Notes: generated from the letters alone by a model not told the origin. Positions 54,493 through 63,851 are shown, counted from the stretch's first letter. The stretch is 64,000 nucleotides of DNA from Salinibacillus kushneri (GCF_900111405.1 NZ_FOHJ01000006.1:62001-126000), one strand, 5' to 3'. Made by a program: numbers and translations.

Positions 54493-54900
54493 GAAAAGCG
54501 GAGGCGACTGGTTAGGTTATGCGGTATAAGACGAAGACATGCAGTGGCATGCTTTTCGCCACGGAATGGCTTTGGCTTATGTCCGCCATAACCTGGGAGA
54601 CGTAGCTGGACAAAGAAAAGCGGAGGCGACTGAACAGGTCCGATAGCATAAGCAGAATTCACGGAGTGGCATGCATTTCCGCCACGTAGTGGATTTTGCT
54701 TATGTCTGCTTGGACCTAGGAGACGTAGCTAGACAAGAGAAAAGCGGAGGCGACTGAACAGGTCCGACAGCATAAGCAGAATTCACGGGAGTGGCATGCT
54801 TTTCCGCCACGTAGTGGATTTTGCTTATGTCTGCTTGGACCTAGGAGCCGCAGCTAGACAAAGAAAAGCGGAGGCGACTGGTCAGGTGCATCACCCTAAA
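54493..54900. repeat. Tandem array of 122-124 bp hairpin repeats
   Basis: Four units start with GAAAAGCGGAGGCGACTG at 54493, 54615, 54739 and 54863; three are complete and the last is cut to about 38 bp. Each complete unit folds into one long hairpin. In units 2 and 3 AGGTCC ... AGCATAAGC pairs with GCTTATGTCTGCTTGGACCT. In unit 1 the different arm AGGTTATGCGG pairs with CCGCCATAACCT. The loop GTGGCATGC...CGCCAC is shared. Units end AGGAG(A/C)CG(T/C)AGCT. No reading frame is preserved. Confidence 0.92.
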
Positions 54901-54905
54901 AATTA

Positions 54906-54941
54906 CAAAAAAATAGAATGGCGTTGTTCACCATTCTATTC
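54906..54941 (-). terminator. Terminator of pbpA
   Basis: AATAGAATGG pairs with CCATTCTATT around a 9-nt loop and is followed on the minus strand by TTTTTTTG. The upstream arm contains the pbpA stop codon. Confidence 0.87.
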
Positions 54942-57053
54942 GTTATCATTATTTTCCTTTTTCATATTATCCAAATTCCTATTTATGCCTTCTTCTTCTC
55001 TCTTTTCCTTTAATTCAAAATAAGCATCTAATATTCGACTACCAATATTTAAATTAATTCCATCATATGCGTCCAACCCGACATTTGGAACAATGATTGA
55101 AAAGGCTACTTCAGGGTCATCGTAAGGAGCATAGCCAACCAGATTATGATTTTCTACATCTGCAACCTTAATAACTTCCCCATTCTTATCCTTCCCATAG
55201 ATTTCATTTTCAGCCGTTCCTGTTTTTCCAGCTGGATTGTATGGCTTACTTCGAAATACATGATCCGCTGTTCCTTCTGTAGTTTGAAAAACCCTTCTAA
55301 AACCTTCCTGCACTCTATCCAGGTACTTTTCATCCATTTCAATTTCATTTAAGACCTTTGGTTCAATACCTTTGTACAATTTATTTAATTCACCATTAGC
55401 CGTTGAATTGTAAATGCCCTGTACTAATTGAGGCTGAAGTCGATATCCTCCATTGGCAATCGTAGAAACATATTGATTTAATTGTAAAGCTGTGTAGGTA
55501 TCATATTGTCCAATCGCAAAGTCCATTAGTAAACCTGGATTCGGATCATCACCTTTGTAGCCTGTGGCTTCATAGGGTAAATCAATCCCTGTACTTATAC
55601 CCAATCCAAACTGATTAAAGTAATTGCGTAACTGCTGCAACGTCTCAGAACTATTTTTTACTTTCGAAGATTCATTTTTTACATATCTATAATTTGTATA
55701 ATCACCGCCCATTCTAAGGGCTACATAAAACATATAAACGTTTGAAGATTTCGCAAGTGCATCTAAATCATTCACATACCCAAGATTGTTGTAAGACTTT
55801 TTTGGTGGAGTTTGATAAATTTTAATAGGTGAATCATAAAAGGTTGTACCCGGACTAATCACGCCTGAGTCAAAACCGGCAAGCAATGTTGCTCCCTTAA
55901 CCGCTGATCCGGGCCTGTGCGCATCATAAACCGTTCTATAGGACTGATCCAGGAATTTATCTTTTTCGTGATCATAGTGCTGTCCTGTCATGGCTAATAT
56001 TTCACCTGTATTTGGATCGGACATGACAACTAACGCATCTTTGAAGTATTTATTCTTAACAGGATATTTGTCAAGGATTTTTTTCATTTCCTCTTTGACA
56101 ATTTTATCTACTCGTTTTTGGAGTTCGATATCAATTGTAAGTTTTAAACTTTTTCCCTGCTTCCCTTCACGTATCAGCTTCGAGTCAATTATATTTCCCT
56201 CTTTATCGGTAACGTACTCCACCAGCTCTTTTTGTCCGGCTAACGTCGTTTCATACTCTTCTTCTAAAAAGCTTTCTCCTACGCGTTGATTCCGGCCATA
56301 TTGCCGCGTTAGAAAGTAATCCAGCTTCTCTTTGGGAAGTCCCTCTTCTAATGAGGTTATATCGCCAATAAAATTTGAGAAAGTAGGGTCGAAAATTTTA
56401 TTTCTCTCCCAATCTGTTGTTACATTTATTCCCGTTAGTTCACTCAAATGCTCAGCAACTGTTGCATATTCTTTTTCTGAAATATCACTATTTTTAACGA
56501 CGTGTGGTGTTAAAGCCGGTGCCTGATCCAATTCACGTTTAATCGCAATAACCTCTAAATCTTCTTTAGTTAACTGCTGCAAATCTTCTTCAGTTACTTT
56601 GTCCAGTACAGCATGATACTGTTCATCATCACTTAGTTTCTCTTCCTTTGCAGAGAGACGACCATAGGCTTCTTCTCTATTTTTCATAATCCAGTAGTCC
56701 TGTTTATCTCTTTTTGTAACTTTATCCGGCTTCTTTTCTATATATTTTGCCAGTTTCTCTGCAAGGTCTAATTTATCCTGAGGCTGGACATTTTTCTGGG
56801 GTGTGTAGGTAATGGCGTATCTCGATTCATTTTCAACCAGTAATCTTCCATAACGGTCATAAATTTCCCCTCTGGGCACCGGATTAGAAATCGTTGTGTC
56901 TTCCGTTCGATTAATTTCACTCTGTGCTGCATCCCCATGCAATATTTGAACAACACCGAGCTGTATGACTAAAAAAGCAAACAATACAAAGATTAAGAAA
57001 AACAATATATTTAAACGTAATGGTAAATGTGATTTGGGCTTCTTTGGAGACAA
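54936..57053 (-). CDS. pbpA: Class B penicillin-binding protein (transpeptidase)
   Basis: This 705-residue membrane-anchored transpeptidase cross-links peptidoglycan, probably in sidewall elongation as PBP2a does in B. subtilis. It has one N-terminal membrane segment (residues 15-37), the dimerisation region starting PVPRGEIYDRYGRLL, and the catalytic motifs SAVK at 383-386, SSN at 436-438 and KTG at 610-612. An unusually charged helical insert lies around 95-165. The gene order yqgE-pbpA-pst is conserved. Confidence 0.95.
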   Translation of the reverse strand: MSPKKPKSHLPLRLNILFFLIFVLFAFLVIQLGVVQILHGDAAQSEINRTEDTTISNPVPRGEIYDRYGRLLVENESRYAITYTPQKNVQPQDKLDLAEKLAKYIEKKPDKVTKRDKQDYWIMKNREEAYGRLSAKEEKLSDDEQYHAVLDKVTEEDLQQLTKEDLEVIAIKRELDQAPALTPHVVKNSDISEKEYATVAEHLSELTGINVTTDWERNKIFDPTFSNFIGDITSLEEGLPKEKLDYFLTRQYGRNQRVGESFLEEEYETTLAGQKELVEYVTDKEGNIIDSKLIREGKQGKSLKLTIDIELQKRVDKIVKEEMKKILDKYPVKNKYFKDALVVMSDPNTGEILAMTGQHYDHEKDKFLDQSYRTVYDAHRPGSAVKGATLLAGFDSGVISPGTTFYDSPIKIYQTPPKKSYNNLGYVNDLDALAKSSNVYMFYVALRMGGDYTNYRYVKNESSKVKNSSETLQQLRNYFNQFGLGISTGIDLPYEATGYKGDDPNPGLLMDFAIGQYDTYTALQLNQYVSTIANGGYRLQPQLVQGIYNSTANGELNKLYKGIEPKVLNEIEMDEKYLDRVQEGFRRVFQTTEGTADHVFRSKPYNPAGKTGTAENEIYGKDKNGEVIKVADVENHNLVGYAPYDDPEVAFSIIVPNVGLDAYDGINLNIGSRILDAYFELKEKREEEGINRNLDNMKKENNDNE

Positions 57054-57166
57054 AGGGTTCCCCTCCCCTTTTCCTATTGTTTTCTCCTATTATAGCATGA
57101 CTTGACCTATTTTGACATGAATATTCATTCTCATTTTACTACCCATTTTCATCCAGAATAACGCTT

Positions 57167-58462
57167 TTATCGATTTTCTTCTTCCGCTACTTCTTTATTA
57201 ATTAAAGGTTCATTTTCTTTTTCTATATTTTCCTCATCTAGTTTCTTTTTAGGGAGGTATATATCACGGAAAAAGTAGGAAATAAGTAAGTGACCTATCC
57301 CCACAACTGCCAGGAGATAAGGAATACTCTTTTCCGCATCAAACAAATACGTCACAACAAGAAATAAGATAATGGAGCTTACACGCCCCGAATTTAAAAA
57401 CAGTTCGCGAACGACAATATATTCAATTCTTTTTTCTTTTGCCATCCAGGATGTTCCAATTACATCATAGGATATCGAAAAATAAGGGACATAAATAATC
57501 GGATACGCAATCCCGATTATTGCTGCGTAGATGAGTAATATCGTATAACTTTTAAAGAAAATAATAAGGTAAATAGATGTATATAGAATAAAACCGCCAA
57601 TAAGGATGGAGGTCTTTCGAATATTAGGTTTAATCAATCTGGTGGCTAAGTAATAGACAAAAAACGAAAATCCGGAAAAAATTAAGTTGAATGTGCCTAA
57701 GGCAAATTCACTATCCGTAATTAAAAATACCCAAATAGATATAACAAATAAAAATATACCTTCTCTTAACCCTTGAGAGTAATTGGCTTGTAAGACACGT
57801 CTCCAATTTCTATTTCGTTTTCTTTCTTTTAAAATTATTCGAAAGTTATATTCTCCATCGGCACTTCTTCGATTCAGAAAAAAACTGCATACGACAGCGA
57901 TAATAAACAGAACTAAAGAAATCGTAAATATCGTAGTATAACCTGTATTTGCTTCCATTTTAGAAATAATATAACCAGCACTAATTGGACCAATCATTCC
58001 GCCAAAGGATTGCAGTAAACCAAAAAAGCCGTTAAAAAAATCCCTTGTTTCCGGTTCCGTTATTTCAAAAGTTAATACATGAAAGGCAAGCCAATAAAAA
58101 CCATAGCCAATACCTAAAATTCCACCTAAAATTACGTTATACTTTTCGGCATAATCTCCCATCATTAATACCGTCAAAAAAAATAGGGATAAAAAAGTTA
58201 CACCTAGTCGTAATACAATTACTCGGTCGACTTTTTTAGCCCATCTACCTGCTAAGATAAAAGTTATCGGCTGCATAATATAAACAGCTAAATTATAAAA
58301 GGCAATTGTTCCATAATCGCCAGCTTGTTTCCAAAGAAAGATATTGACAAATGTATTCGATAAGAAAATACTAATCGAATATAGACCACCAATGGCCAGT
58401 AACAAAATTAAATCTCGGTTTATATCAACATGACCAACAATCGCTTTTATCTTTTCACTCAT
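57167..58462 (-). CDS. yqgE: MFS transporter YqgE
   Basis: This 431-residue major facilitator protein has about twelve membrane segments. Motif A-like RWAKKVDRVIVLRLG follows segment 2, and GFYWLAFHVLTFEITEPETRDFFNGF lies in the N-terminal half. The C-terminus is a charged tail (KKKLDEENIEKENEP). The substrate is unknown. It lies 113 bp upstream of pbpA, an arrangement also seen in B. subtilis. Confidence 0.9.
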   Translation of the reverse strand: MSEKIKAIVGHVDINRDLILLLAIGGLYSISIFLSNTFVNIFLWKQAGDYGTIAFYNLAVYIMQPITFILAGRWAKKVDRVIVLRLGVTFLSLFFLTVLMMGDYAEKYNVILGGILGIGYGFYWLAFHVLTFEITEPETRDFFNGFFGLLQSFGGMIGPISAGYIISKMEANTGYTTIFTISLVLFIIAVVCSFFLNRRSADGEYNFRIILKERKRNRNWRRVLQANYSQGLREGIFLFVISIWVFLITDSEFALGTFNLIFSGFSFFVYYLATRLIKPNIRKTSILIGGFILYTSIYLIIFFKSYTILLIYAAIIGIAYPIIYVPYFSISYDVIGTSWMAKEKRIEYIVVRELFLNSGRVSSIILFLVVTYLFDAEKSIPYLLAVVGIGHLLISYFFRDIYLPKKKLDEENIEKENEPLINKEVAEEENR

Positions 58463-58554
58463 TTTACAAACCCCTTTTCTCTACACCTTATTTTCTTCAG
58501 AAAGGACAGCAGATATTCAGTCAAATAGAAAAGAGGTTATATTTATTTAGACCA

Positions 58555-58601
58555 TAAAAATCACCCCAAAGTTAGAATACATTCATCTAACTTTTGGGGT
58601 G
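58555..58601 (-). terminator. Terminator of sodA
   Basis: ACCCCAAAGTTAGA pairs with TCTAACTTTTGGGGT (one bulge), then TTTTTA on the minus strand, about 25 bp past the sodA stop. Confidence 0.85.
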
Positions 58602-58625
58602 TACATCACATTTTTTATTCAATCA

Positions 58626-59237
58626 TTATTTTGCTGACTGGTAACGTTTTTCAACTTCATCCCAGTTTACAACATTCCAGAATGCTGCAATGTAGTCAGG
58701 ACGCTTGTTTTGATATTTTAGATAGTAAGCATGCTCCCAAACATCAAGACCTAAAATAGGTGTTTTACCTTCCATTAATGGAGTGTCCTGGTTTGGAGTG
58801 CTGGTAATTTCTACATCACCGTTATTTACAACTAACCAAGCCCAGCCTGAACCAAAGCGTCCAGTTGCAGCAGCTTTGAATTCTTCTTTAAATTTGTCGA
58901 AGCTGCCAAACTTCGCATTAATTTTTTCAGCTACTTCACCTTTTGGCTCTCCTCCACCATTTGGAGAAAGAACTGTCCAGAAAAGGCTATGGTTGGCATG
59001 ACCGCCACCATTGTTTCGTACAGCTGTACGAATGTTTTCTGGTACTGCATCAAGATTACCAAGCAAGTCTTCAAGAGACTTGTCCTGAAGATCTGCATGT
59101 CCTTCTAATGCCCCATTAAGTTTAGTTACGTAAGTATTATGGTGTTTTGTGTGATGAATGTTCATCGTTTCTTTATCGATATGTGGTTCTAAAGCATCGT
59201 ATGCATAAGGTAATTCTGGCAGTTCAAAATTAGCCAT
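58626..59237 (-). CDS. sodA: Superoxide dismutase (Mn type)
   Basis: SodA converts superoxide to hydrogen peroxide and oxygen. The 203-residue protein has metal ligands in [12 protein letters not shown] (His), NHSLFW (His), and [19 protein letters not shown] (Asp and His). GGSGWAWL-type residues ([11 protein letters not shown]) support the Mn/Fe family; Mn is usual in Bacillus. GGAGG precedes the ATG. Confidence 0.97.
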   Translation of the reverse strand: MANFELPELPYAYDALEPHIDKETMNIHHTKHHNTYVTKLNGALEGHADLQDKSLEDLLGNLDAVPENIRTAVRNNGGGHANHSLFWTVLSPNGGGEPKGEVAEKINAKFGSFDKFKEEFKAAATGRFGSGWAWLVVNNGDVEITSTPNQDTPLMEGKTPILGLDVWEHAYYLKYQNKRPDYIAAFWNVVNWDEVEKRYQSAK

Positions 59238-59401
59238 TATAATTTCCTCCTTTTATTTTATGTAGTGTAAGGAAAAACAACAAAAGTATGGTGTGATTCC
59301 TATATCTTAAGATTAACAATCGAAATCATATGATGCAACATTTTTGCTCTATATTTCCAGGACATACTAATTTTAACCATGCTATAACGTTCTAAAAAGG
59401 T

Positions 59402-59557
59402 AGCTCTGTAAAACATAGGTGTTGCACTATCTTTTCGCAGCCTGTCCGGAAACCTCTTCAACATATGTCACGGAGCCTCCCATCTTTCCGGAGGAGTCTT
59501 CCGCATTTCCACTCCAATCATTTTGGTAGAACATCGACAATAAGCTTTAATACAGCC
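59402..59557. repeat. MITE-like repeat, copy C
   Basis: This 156-bp relative of copy A has ends AGCTCTGTAAAACATAGGTGTTG and TCGACAATAAGCTTTAATACAGCC and a diverged, shorter interior (GCCTCC, CCGGAGGAGTCTTCCGCA). It fills most of the gap between sodA and the tRNA cluster; the flanking 59238-59401 holds no gene. Confidence 0.78.
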
Positions 59558-59634
59558 AAAACGTTAAAAAGCAAGCAGATATAATCTGCTTGCTTCACTA
59601 CTCTATTGGAAAGGAGACATTCATTTTAATATTA

Positions 59635-59710
<76 letters not shown>

Positions 59711-59716
59711 AAAAAA

Positions 59717-59809
59717 TGGCGGAGGAGGAGGGATTCGAACCCCCGCGGGCTTTGACACCCCTGTCGGTTTTCAAGACCGATCCCTTCAGCCGGACTTGGG
59801 TACTCCTCC
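59717..59809 (-). tRNA. tRNA-Ser (UGA)
   Basis: This 93-nt tRNA with a long variable arm has acceptor GGAGGAG/CTCCTCC, anticodon loop CTTGAAA (anticodon TGA) and encoded CCA. Confidence 0.96.
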
Positions 59810-59816
59810 GTAATAA

Positions 59817-59893
59817 TGGTGGACCCTGCAGGATTCGAACCTGCGACCGATCGGTTATGAGCCGATAGCTCTGACCAGCTGAGCTAAGGGTCC
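59817..59893 (-). tRNA. tRNA-Ile (CAU, lysidine type) or Met
   Basis: Acceptor GGACCCT/AGGGTCC and loop CTCATAA (anticodon CAT). The body resembles the minor Ile tRNA whose C34 is changed to lysidine (GGACCTTTAGCTCAG in B. subtilis), while the neighbouring gene at 60015 is the typical elongator Met. CCA is encoded. I favour Ile2. Confidence 0.78.
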
Positions 59894-59924
59894 TTTTTAA
59901 TATAATGTTAAACCTTCCTAAAAA

Positions 59925-60001
59925 TGGGGCGACTGGTGGGAATCGAACCCACGAATGCCGGAGCCACAATCCGGTGCGTTAACCACTTCGCCACAGCCGC
60001 C
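59925..60001 (-). tRNA. tRNA-His (GUG)
   Basis: Sequence GGCGGCTGTGGCGAAGTGG with anticodon loop TTGTGGC (anticodon GTG). CCA is encoded. Confidence 0.96.
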
Positions 60002-60014
60002 ATATGTATTTTAG

Positions 60015-60088
60015 TAGCGGCGGAGGGGATCGAACCCCCGACCTCACGGGTATGAACCGTACGCTCTCGCCAGCTGAGCTACGCCGCC
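60015..60088 (-). tRNA. tRNA-Met (CAU, elongator)
   Basis: GGCGGCGTAGCTCAGCTGG with anticodon loop TTCATAC, nearly identical to the B. subtilis elongator Met tRNA as remembered. CCA is not encoded. Confidence 0.92.
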
Positions 60089-60091
60089 ATA

Positions 60092-60166
60092 TGGCTCCAC
60101 CGGTAGGATTCGAACCTACGACCGATCGGTTAACAGCCGATTGCTCTACCACTGAGCTACGGTGGA
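60092..60166 (-). tRNA. tRNA-Asn (GUU)
   Basis: Acceptor TCCACCG/CGGTGGA, anticodon loop CTGTTAA (anticodon GTT), encoded CCA. First gene of the cluster. Confidence 0.96.
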
Positions 60167-60219
60167 ATAAGTTAAATTAAACAATTATGTCATTTGTGGA
60201 ATTTTCAGCGACAAGATAT

Positions 60220-60248
60220 AATGTAACATGTATTATGTAATCCGTCAA
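60220..60248 (-). promoter_or_regulatory. Promoter of the tRNA cluster
   Basis: TTGACG (60248-60243) and TACATT (60225-60220) are 17 nt apart on the minus strand, about 55 bp before tRNA-Asn. The rest of 60249-60429 is AT-rich with nothing else that I recognise. Confidence 0.6.
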
Positions 60249-60429
60249 CGTCTTTTTATTCTTAATGGGAAGAACATATGTAAATATAGCATGTCCCTTT
60301 ACATGTTTCAAGGGATTTTTAAAATTTTTTCCTAAATAGAGGCTTTAATCAGTCGAACCGTTTCCTTTAATCATCGACTTTTCAGCGGGATTTCTTTTTT
60401 TAAAAAAGGGTACCTCGCATCAATACGAA

Positions 60430-60473
60430 CAAAAAAATACACCCTGTATAGTGATGTGCAGGGTGTATTTTTA
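60430..60473. terminator. Terminator of the Na/Pi cotransporter gene
   Basis: AAAAATACACCCTG pairs with CAGGGTGTATTTTT around a 13-nt loop, 7 bp past the stop codon. A/T runs make it bidirectional. Confidence 0.9.
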
Positions 60474-60479
60474 CTCATG

Positions 60480-62123
60480 TTAACCATGATTGTGATTATC
60501 TTTTCCGATTACTTCCTGAGCAATATTAACAGCATGGTCACCAATTCGTTCTAAATTACTTAAGATATCAACAAAAACTATACCAGCAGAACCGGTGCAA
60601 ATTCCTTCATTTAAACGAAGGATATGCTTTTTACGATAGCTTCGTTCCATTTGGTCAATTTGCTCTTCTTTTTGAATAACTTCCATAGCCGCCTGCTGAT
60701 CATGTTCTTCAAATGCTTTTAACGCTTGTTTAACGGTAACTAAAGTTAAATTATACATTTCATTTACATCTTCCATTGCCTGATCCATCAAGTGAACTTT
60801 ATTGGAAATTTTATAATCTACAAGTTCTACAATATTTTCAAAATGATCCCCAATTCGTTCAATATCTCTTACATTATCAACAACAGATGAATGTAAATCA
60901 CTTTCTGGCGTAGATAAAGAAGAAGTCGAAATTTTCCCTAAATAATCTGTGATTTTGCGATCCAAATTATTAATTGCATCCTCCATCGAAAGGGCTAATT
61001 CTGCATGCTTCTGGTGATTGTTATTTAAATATAGACTGGTTTCTTCCAATCCTTTTAATGCAAGCTGCCCCATCCTTACAGACTCATCTTTGGCCTGACC
61101 AATAGCAATCGATGGAGATTGCTGGATAATGAGTGGATCCAGATGCATAGGTTTTGAGTCTACAACCGAATCTTCCCCAGGTATAATTTTTGTCACTAGA
61201 TAAGCAATGAATCCTACAAACCATATTTGAATGAGCGTATTGGTCACATTAAATGTTCCGTGAGCAAATGCTATTGTAGATCTGTCGTTTAGGTTAAGAT
61301 GCCCTTGTAAATATTCTACAAAATGTGTATAAGGCGTTAATAATAGTAAGAATAGTGTTGTCCCTACTAAATTAAAAAACACGTGGGATAGCGCAGCTCT
61401 TTTAGCGGCTACACTGGCACCTAGAGCAGCAAGGATAGCTGTAATGGTTGTACCTATGTTATCACCGAATAAAACAGGTAAAGCCGCTTGTAATCCAATT
61501 GCCCCTTGTTCTGCCAATCCCTGTAAGATACCAATCGTTGCACTGGAGCTTTGTACAATAAAAGTAAAGACTGTACCAATTACAACACCTAACAATGGAA
61601 TTTCACTCATACTTACAGTCAGCTCTTGAAATGCTTCCAGTGAGCGTAACGGTGACATTGCTCCAGACATTAAATCTAAACCGTAAAATAAAGCCCCAAG
61701 TCCAAATATAACCTGTCCGGCATACGTAAGTCTTTTATTCTTAAAGAAGAAAATTAAGAAAGCTCCTAGAGCAATCATAGGAAGAGAATATTGATCTATA
61801 TCAATACCAATGATAAATGCAGTAACCGTCGTTCCAATATTCGCACCCATTATGACACCTATGGCTTGTCTTAACGTCATAAAACCGGCATTTACTAAAC
61901 CGACAACCAGCACAGTCGTTCCCGAACTACTTTGAATTAAAATGGTAACGATAATACCGGTTAAAACACCCATGAATGGATTTGTTGTAAATCGATCTAA
62001 TATATCTCTAAGGCGGTCTCCAGCTGATCGCTGCAGTCCATCTCCCATATACTTAATACCGAATAGAAAGATACCTAAACCACCTATAAACTGAAATATT
62101 AATGTCTGAACATCTAGTTCCAA
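60480..62123 (-). CDS. Na/Pi cotransporter family protein with PhoU-like C-terminal domain
   Basis: This 547-residue transporter has two inverted repeats marked by QSSSGTTVLVVGLVNAG and QSSSATIGILQGLAEQG, each followed by a GANIGTT or GDNIGTT motif, as in the PNaS (NptA/YjbB) family. A soluble C-terminal PhoU-like domain has NVRDIERIGDHFENIVELVDY and DILSNLERIGDHAVNIAQEV. Substrate by family is phosphate with sodium, possibly export. I place the start at the TTG at 62123, with TAGGAG 10 nt upstream. No PhoP box was found upstream. Confidence 0.92.
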   Translation of the reverse strand: MELDVQTLIFQFIGGLGIFLFGIKYMGDGLQRSAGDRLRDILDRFTTNPFMGVLTGIIVTILIQSSSGTTVLVVGLVNAGFMTLRQAIGVIMGANIGTTVTAFIIGIDIDQYSLPMIALGAFLIFFFKNKRLTYAGQVIFGLGALFYGLDLMSGAMSPLRSLEAFQELTVSMSEIPLLGVVIGTVFTFIVQSSSATIGILQGLAEQGAIGLQAALPVLFGDNIGTTITAILAALGASVAAKRAALSHVFFNLVGTTLFLLLLTPYTHFVEYLQGHLNLNDRSTIAFAHGTFNVTNTLIQIWFVGFIAYLVTKIIPGEDSVVDSKPMHLDPLIIQQSPSIAIGQAKDESVRMGQLALKGLEETSLYLNNNHQKHAELALSMEDAINNLDRKITDYLGKISTSSLSTPESDLHSSVVDNVRDIERIGDHFENIVELVDYKISNKVHLMDQAMEDVNEMYNLTLVTVKQALKAFEEHDQQAAMEVIQKEEQIDQMERSYRKKHILRLNEGICTGSAGIVFVDILSNLERIGDHAVNIAQEVIGKDNHNHG

Positions 62124-62404
62124 GATTAGTCCACTCCTATCCAAAATCAAAGTTGTTTATATCTTTAAAATGCCTCTATCATTATTAATGAAACGGAAGA
62201 GTTTTGTAAAGGATTTTCGAAAAAATTTACATGAACTTAACATTCATTAATTATTCCAAAGTACTTTCATTAAATTACCCACGCAGCCTATGTCTCATTC
62301 AGGTTTACAGAGAGCGTTTAGCCCACAGCTATGAAGATTTAGACTGTATACCAATAAAGAACAAAAGCGATAAGTGCCAAGGACCGGGTTTTATAATTTC
62401 CTTT

Positions 62405-62457
62405 AAAAAAGGGTTGATGAAAAAAGTTTAAAATACTTTTTTCATCAACCCTTTTTT
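62405..62457. terminator. Very stable bidirectional terminator after nfeD
   Basis: The arms 62405-62427 and 62435-62457 are complementary over 23 bp (AAAAAAGGGTTGATGAAAAA inner side and its complement) with a 7-nt loop. It would end the nfeD transcript on the minus strand. Upstream, 62124-62404 holds no credible gene. Confidence 0.88.
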
Positions 62458-62461
62458 ACTT

Positions 62462-62585
62462 GGCTGTGTTAAAGCTTATTGTATGTTCTACCAACAAGTT
62501 GATTGGAATAAAAGTGCGCGAGACTCCTCCGGAAAGGACGCCGGAAGACCCCTGCAGGCAACTTCCATCCGCCCGCTGAATATTA
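62462..62585. repeat. MITE-like repeat, copy D (truncated, inverted)
   Basis: It starts GGCTGTGTTAAAGCTTATTG, the reverse complement of the right end of copy A, and shares GTGCGCGAGACTCC and GACCCCTGCAGGC. The other terminus is missing and the element stops 2-3 bp before the nfeD stop codon. Confidence 0.75.
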
Positions 62586-62587
62586 GG

Positions 62588-63217
62588 TTATTTTTTAGAT
62601 GCATCAACCATAATTTTTGTTCCATCTACATGTGTTACAACTATACGCGTTTGACGGTCAATCCATTTACCATCAGAAACCGCACTATACTCCTCTTCTC
62701 CTATCCGAATTGTACCCGCAGGTCTTAATTCAGTAACCGTTTTTCCTTTTTTACCAATCAACTTTTCATAGGATTCATTCATGACATTATATCCCGCTTC
62801 ATCTGTAAGCCGATCAAAGAGTGTTATTTTGTCCCACATATTTCTTGAAGGAAAAACCTTTAAAAAAAGGAAACTGCAACATGTTCCTAGAATTAAACCT
62901 GTAATACCATAACCACCCGTAACCCAATTTGAAGGTATAAGTCCGACAATCATTATCATCATCAGGATGGCAATGACAGATAACGTTCCATCGTTTGTAA
63001 TATTGCCATCAATAATGATTAACATGATGGCAAGTATGAACATAAACGCAACCAATAAAATATTTATACTTTCTAAATGGGCCTGAAAATACAATAATAT
63101 AAAACCAAAACCTAAAACACCAGAAACGCCTCGCAACTTAACGAACATTTCACCCATAAGAAGCATAAAACCTAAAAAAGTAAGCATTAATGCGGCAAAA
63201 CTTGAGCTTAAAAACAT
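62588..63217 (-). CDS. NfeD-like membrane protein (short form)
   Basis: This 209-residue protein has about five membrane segments (residues 5-140) and a C-terminal OB-fold domain (GKKGKTVTELRPAGTIRIGEEE, then VSDGKWIDRQTRIVVTHVDG) typical of NfeD. The serine-protease domain of long NfeD proteins is absent. NfeD proteins often work with flotillin/stomatin-like partners, but no such gene is adjacent. The start is uncertain: ATG at 63217 is used; ATG at 63235 is possible. Confidence 0.85.
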   Translation of the reverse strand: MFLSSSFAALMLTFLGFMLLMGEMFVKLRGVSGVLGFGFILLYFQAHLESINILLVAFMFILAIMLIIIDGNITNDGTLSVIAILMMIMIVGLIPSNWVTGGYGITGLILGTCCSFLFLKVFPSRNMWDKITLFDRLTDEAGYNVMNESYEKLIGKKGKTVTELRPAGTIRIGEEEYSAVSDGKWIDRQTRIVVTHVDGTKIMVDASKK

Positions 63218-63358
63218 AGTGTTTTCACATCCCATCAAACAGCCATTTGTATTTTAAAATACGAATTTCGTTTGAAAAAGGTTTCATCCCTTTTATAAAG
63301 AGTCATACAAAAAGCTTTTACCATTTTACTTTCCGATTGAATGGAGGGAATCACCGTA

Positions 63359-63745
63359 ATGGCACTTTTTAAAAAATTATTTATAGTAGTCATCTTACTT
63401 TTATTTATTAGAAGCATTATTCATGATGTTACAGTCGGTACCGCTTCAAAGCCTCAAGACTCACACAATACTCAAACGGAAATGATGCAAACAGAAAATA
63501 AAGAGACATCAAATGAATCTACAAACGGAGATCAACCTGAGGAAAAGCAGCCAGATTATAAACCTGTTAAACATAAAGTCAAAGCTGGGGAGACCGTACT
63601 TTCCATAGTTGAGAATATGAGTGACGAATCCGTTGAATTCCAGCAATTATTAGAGGATTTTCAAACCTTGAATCCAGATGTAAATCCTAATGAAATTCAA
63701 ATCGGGAAAACCTACTTCTTTCCAGCATACATGAACAAAAATTAA
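63359..63745 (+). CDS. yqfZ: LysM domain protein YqfZ
   Basis: This 128-residue protein has an N-terminal membrane anchor (LFKKLFIVVILLLFIRSII), a Thr/Glu/Gln-rich linker (residues 35-75) and one C-terminal LysM domain (KHKVKAGETVLSIVENM, NPNEIQIGKTYFFP). It probably binds peptidoglycan or cortex. The ATG at 63359 has GGAGGG upstream. It precedes ispG as yqfZ does in B. subtilis. Confidence 0.85.
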   Translation: MALFKKLFIVVILLLFIRSIIHDVTVGTASKPQDSHNTQTEMMQTENKETSNESTNGDQPEEKQPDYKPVKHKVKAGETVLSIVENMSDESVEFQQLLEDFQTLNPDVNPNEIQIGKTYFFPAYMNKN

Positions 63746-63851
63746 ACATTCTTTCCGTTATATTTACTTCTCAAGTTTTAAATAAACCTATATAATAAAA
63801 AAAGATATTGTTTATAAAATTTAAAATAGTAAGACGTAAAGGAGCGTAGTT

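Noticed and set aside
54493-54900. Possible CRISPR array from regularly spaced repeats
   Set aside because: Units are 122-124 bp and each is a single long hairpin; there are no short direct repeats with unique spacers and no cas genes.
59238-59300. Promoter-like TTGTTG-N17-TAAAAT before sodA
   Set aside because: The start of transcription would fall on the ribosome site, leaving almost no leader.
62124-62260. PhoP box upstream of the Na/Pi cotransporter gene
   Set aside because: Isolated TTTACA- and TTAAGT-like hexamers occur, but not with 11-bp periodicity.
62231-62431. Plus-strand reading frame of 66 codons between the Na/Pi gene and nfeD
   Set aside because: No ribosome site, unusual composition, and its end lies in the terminator stem.
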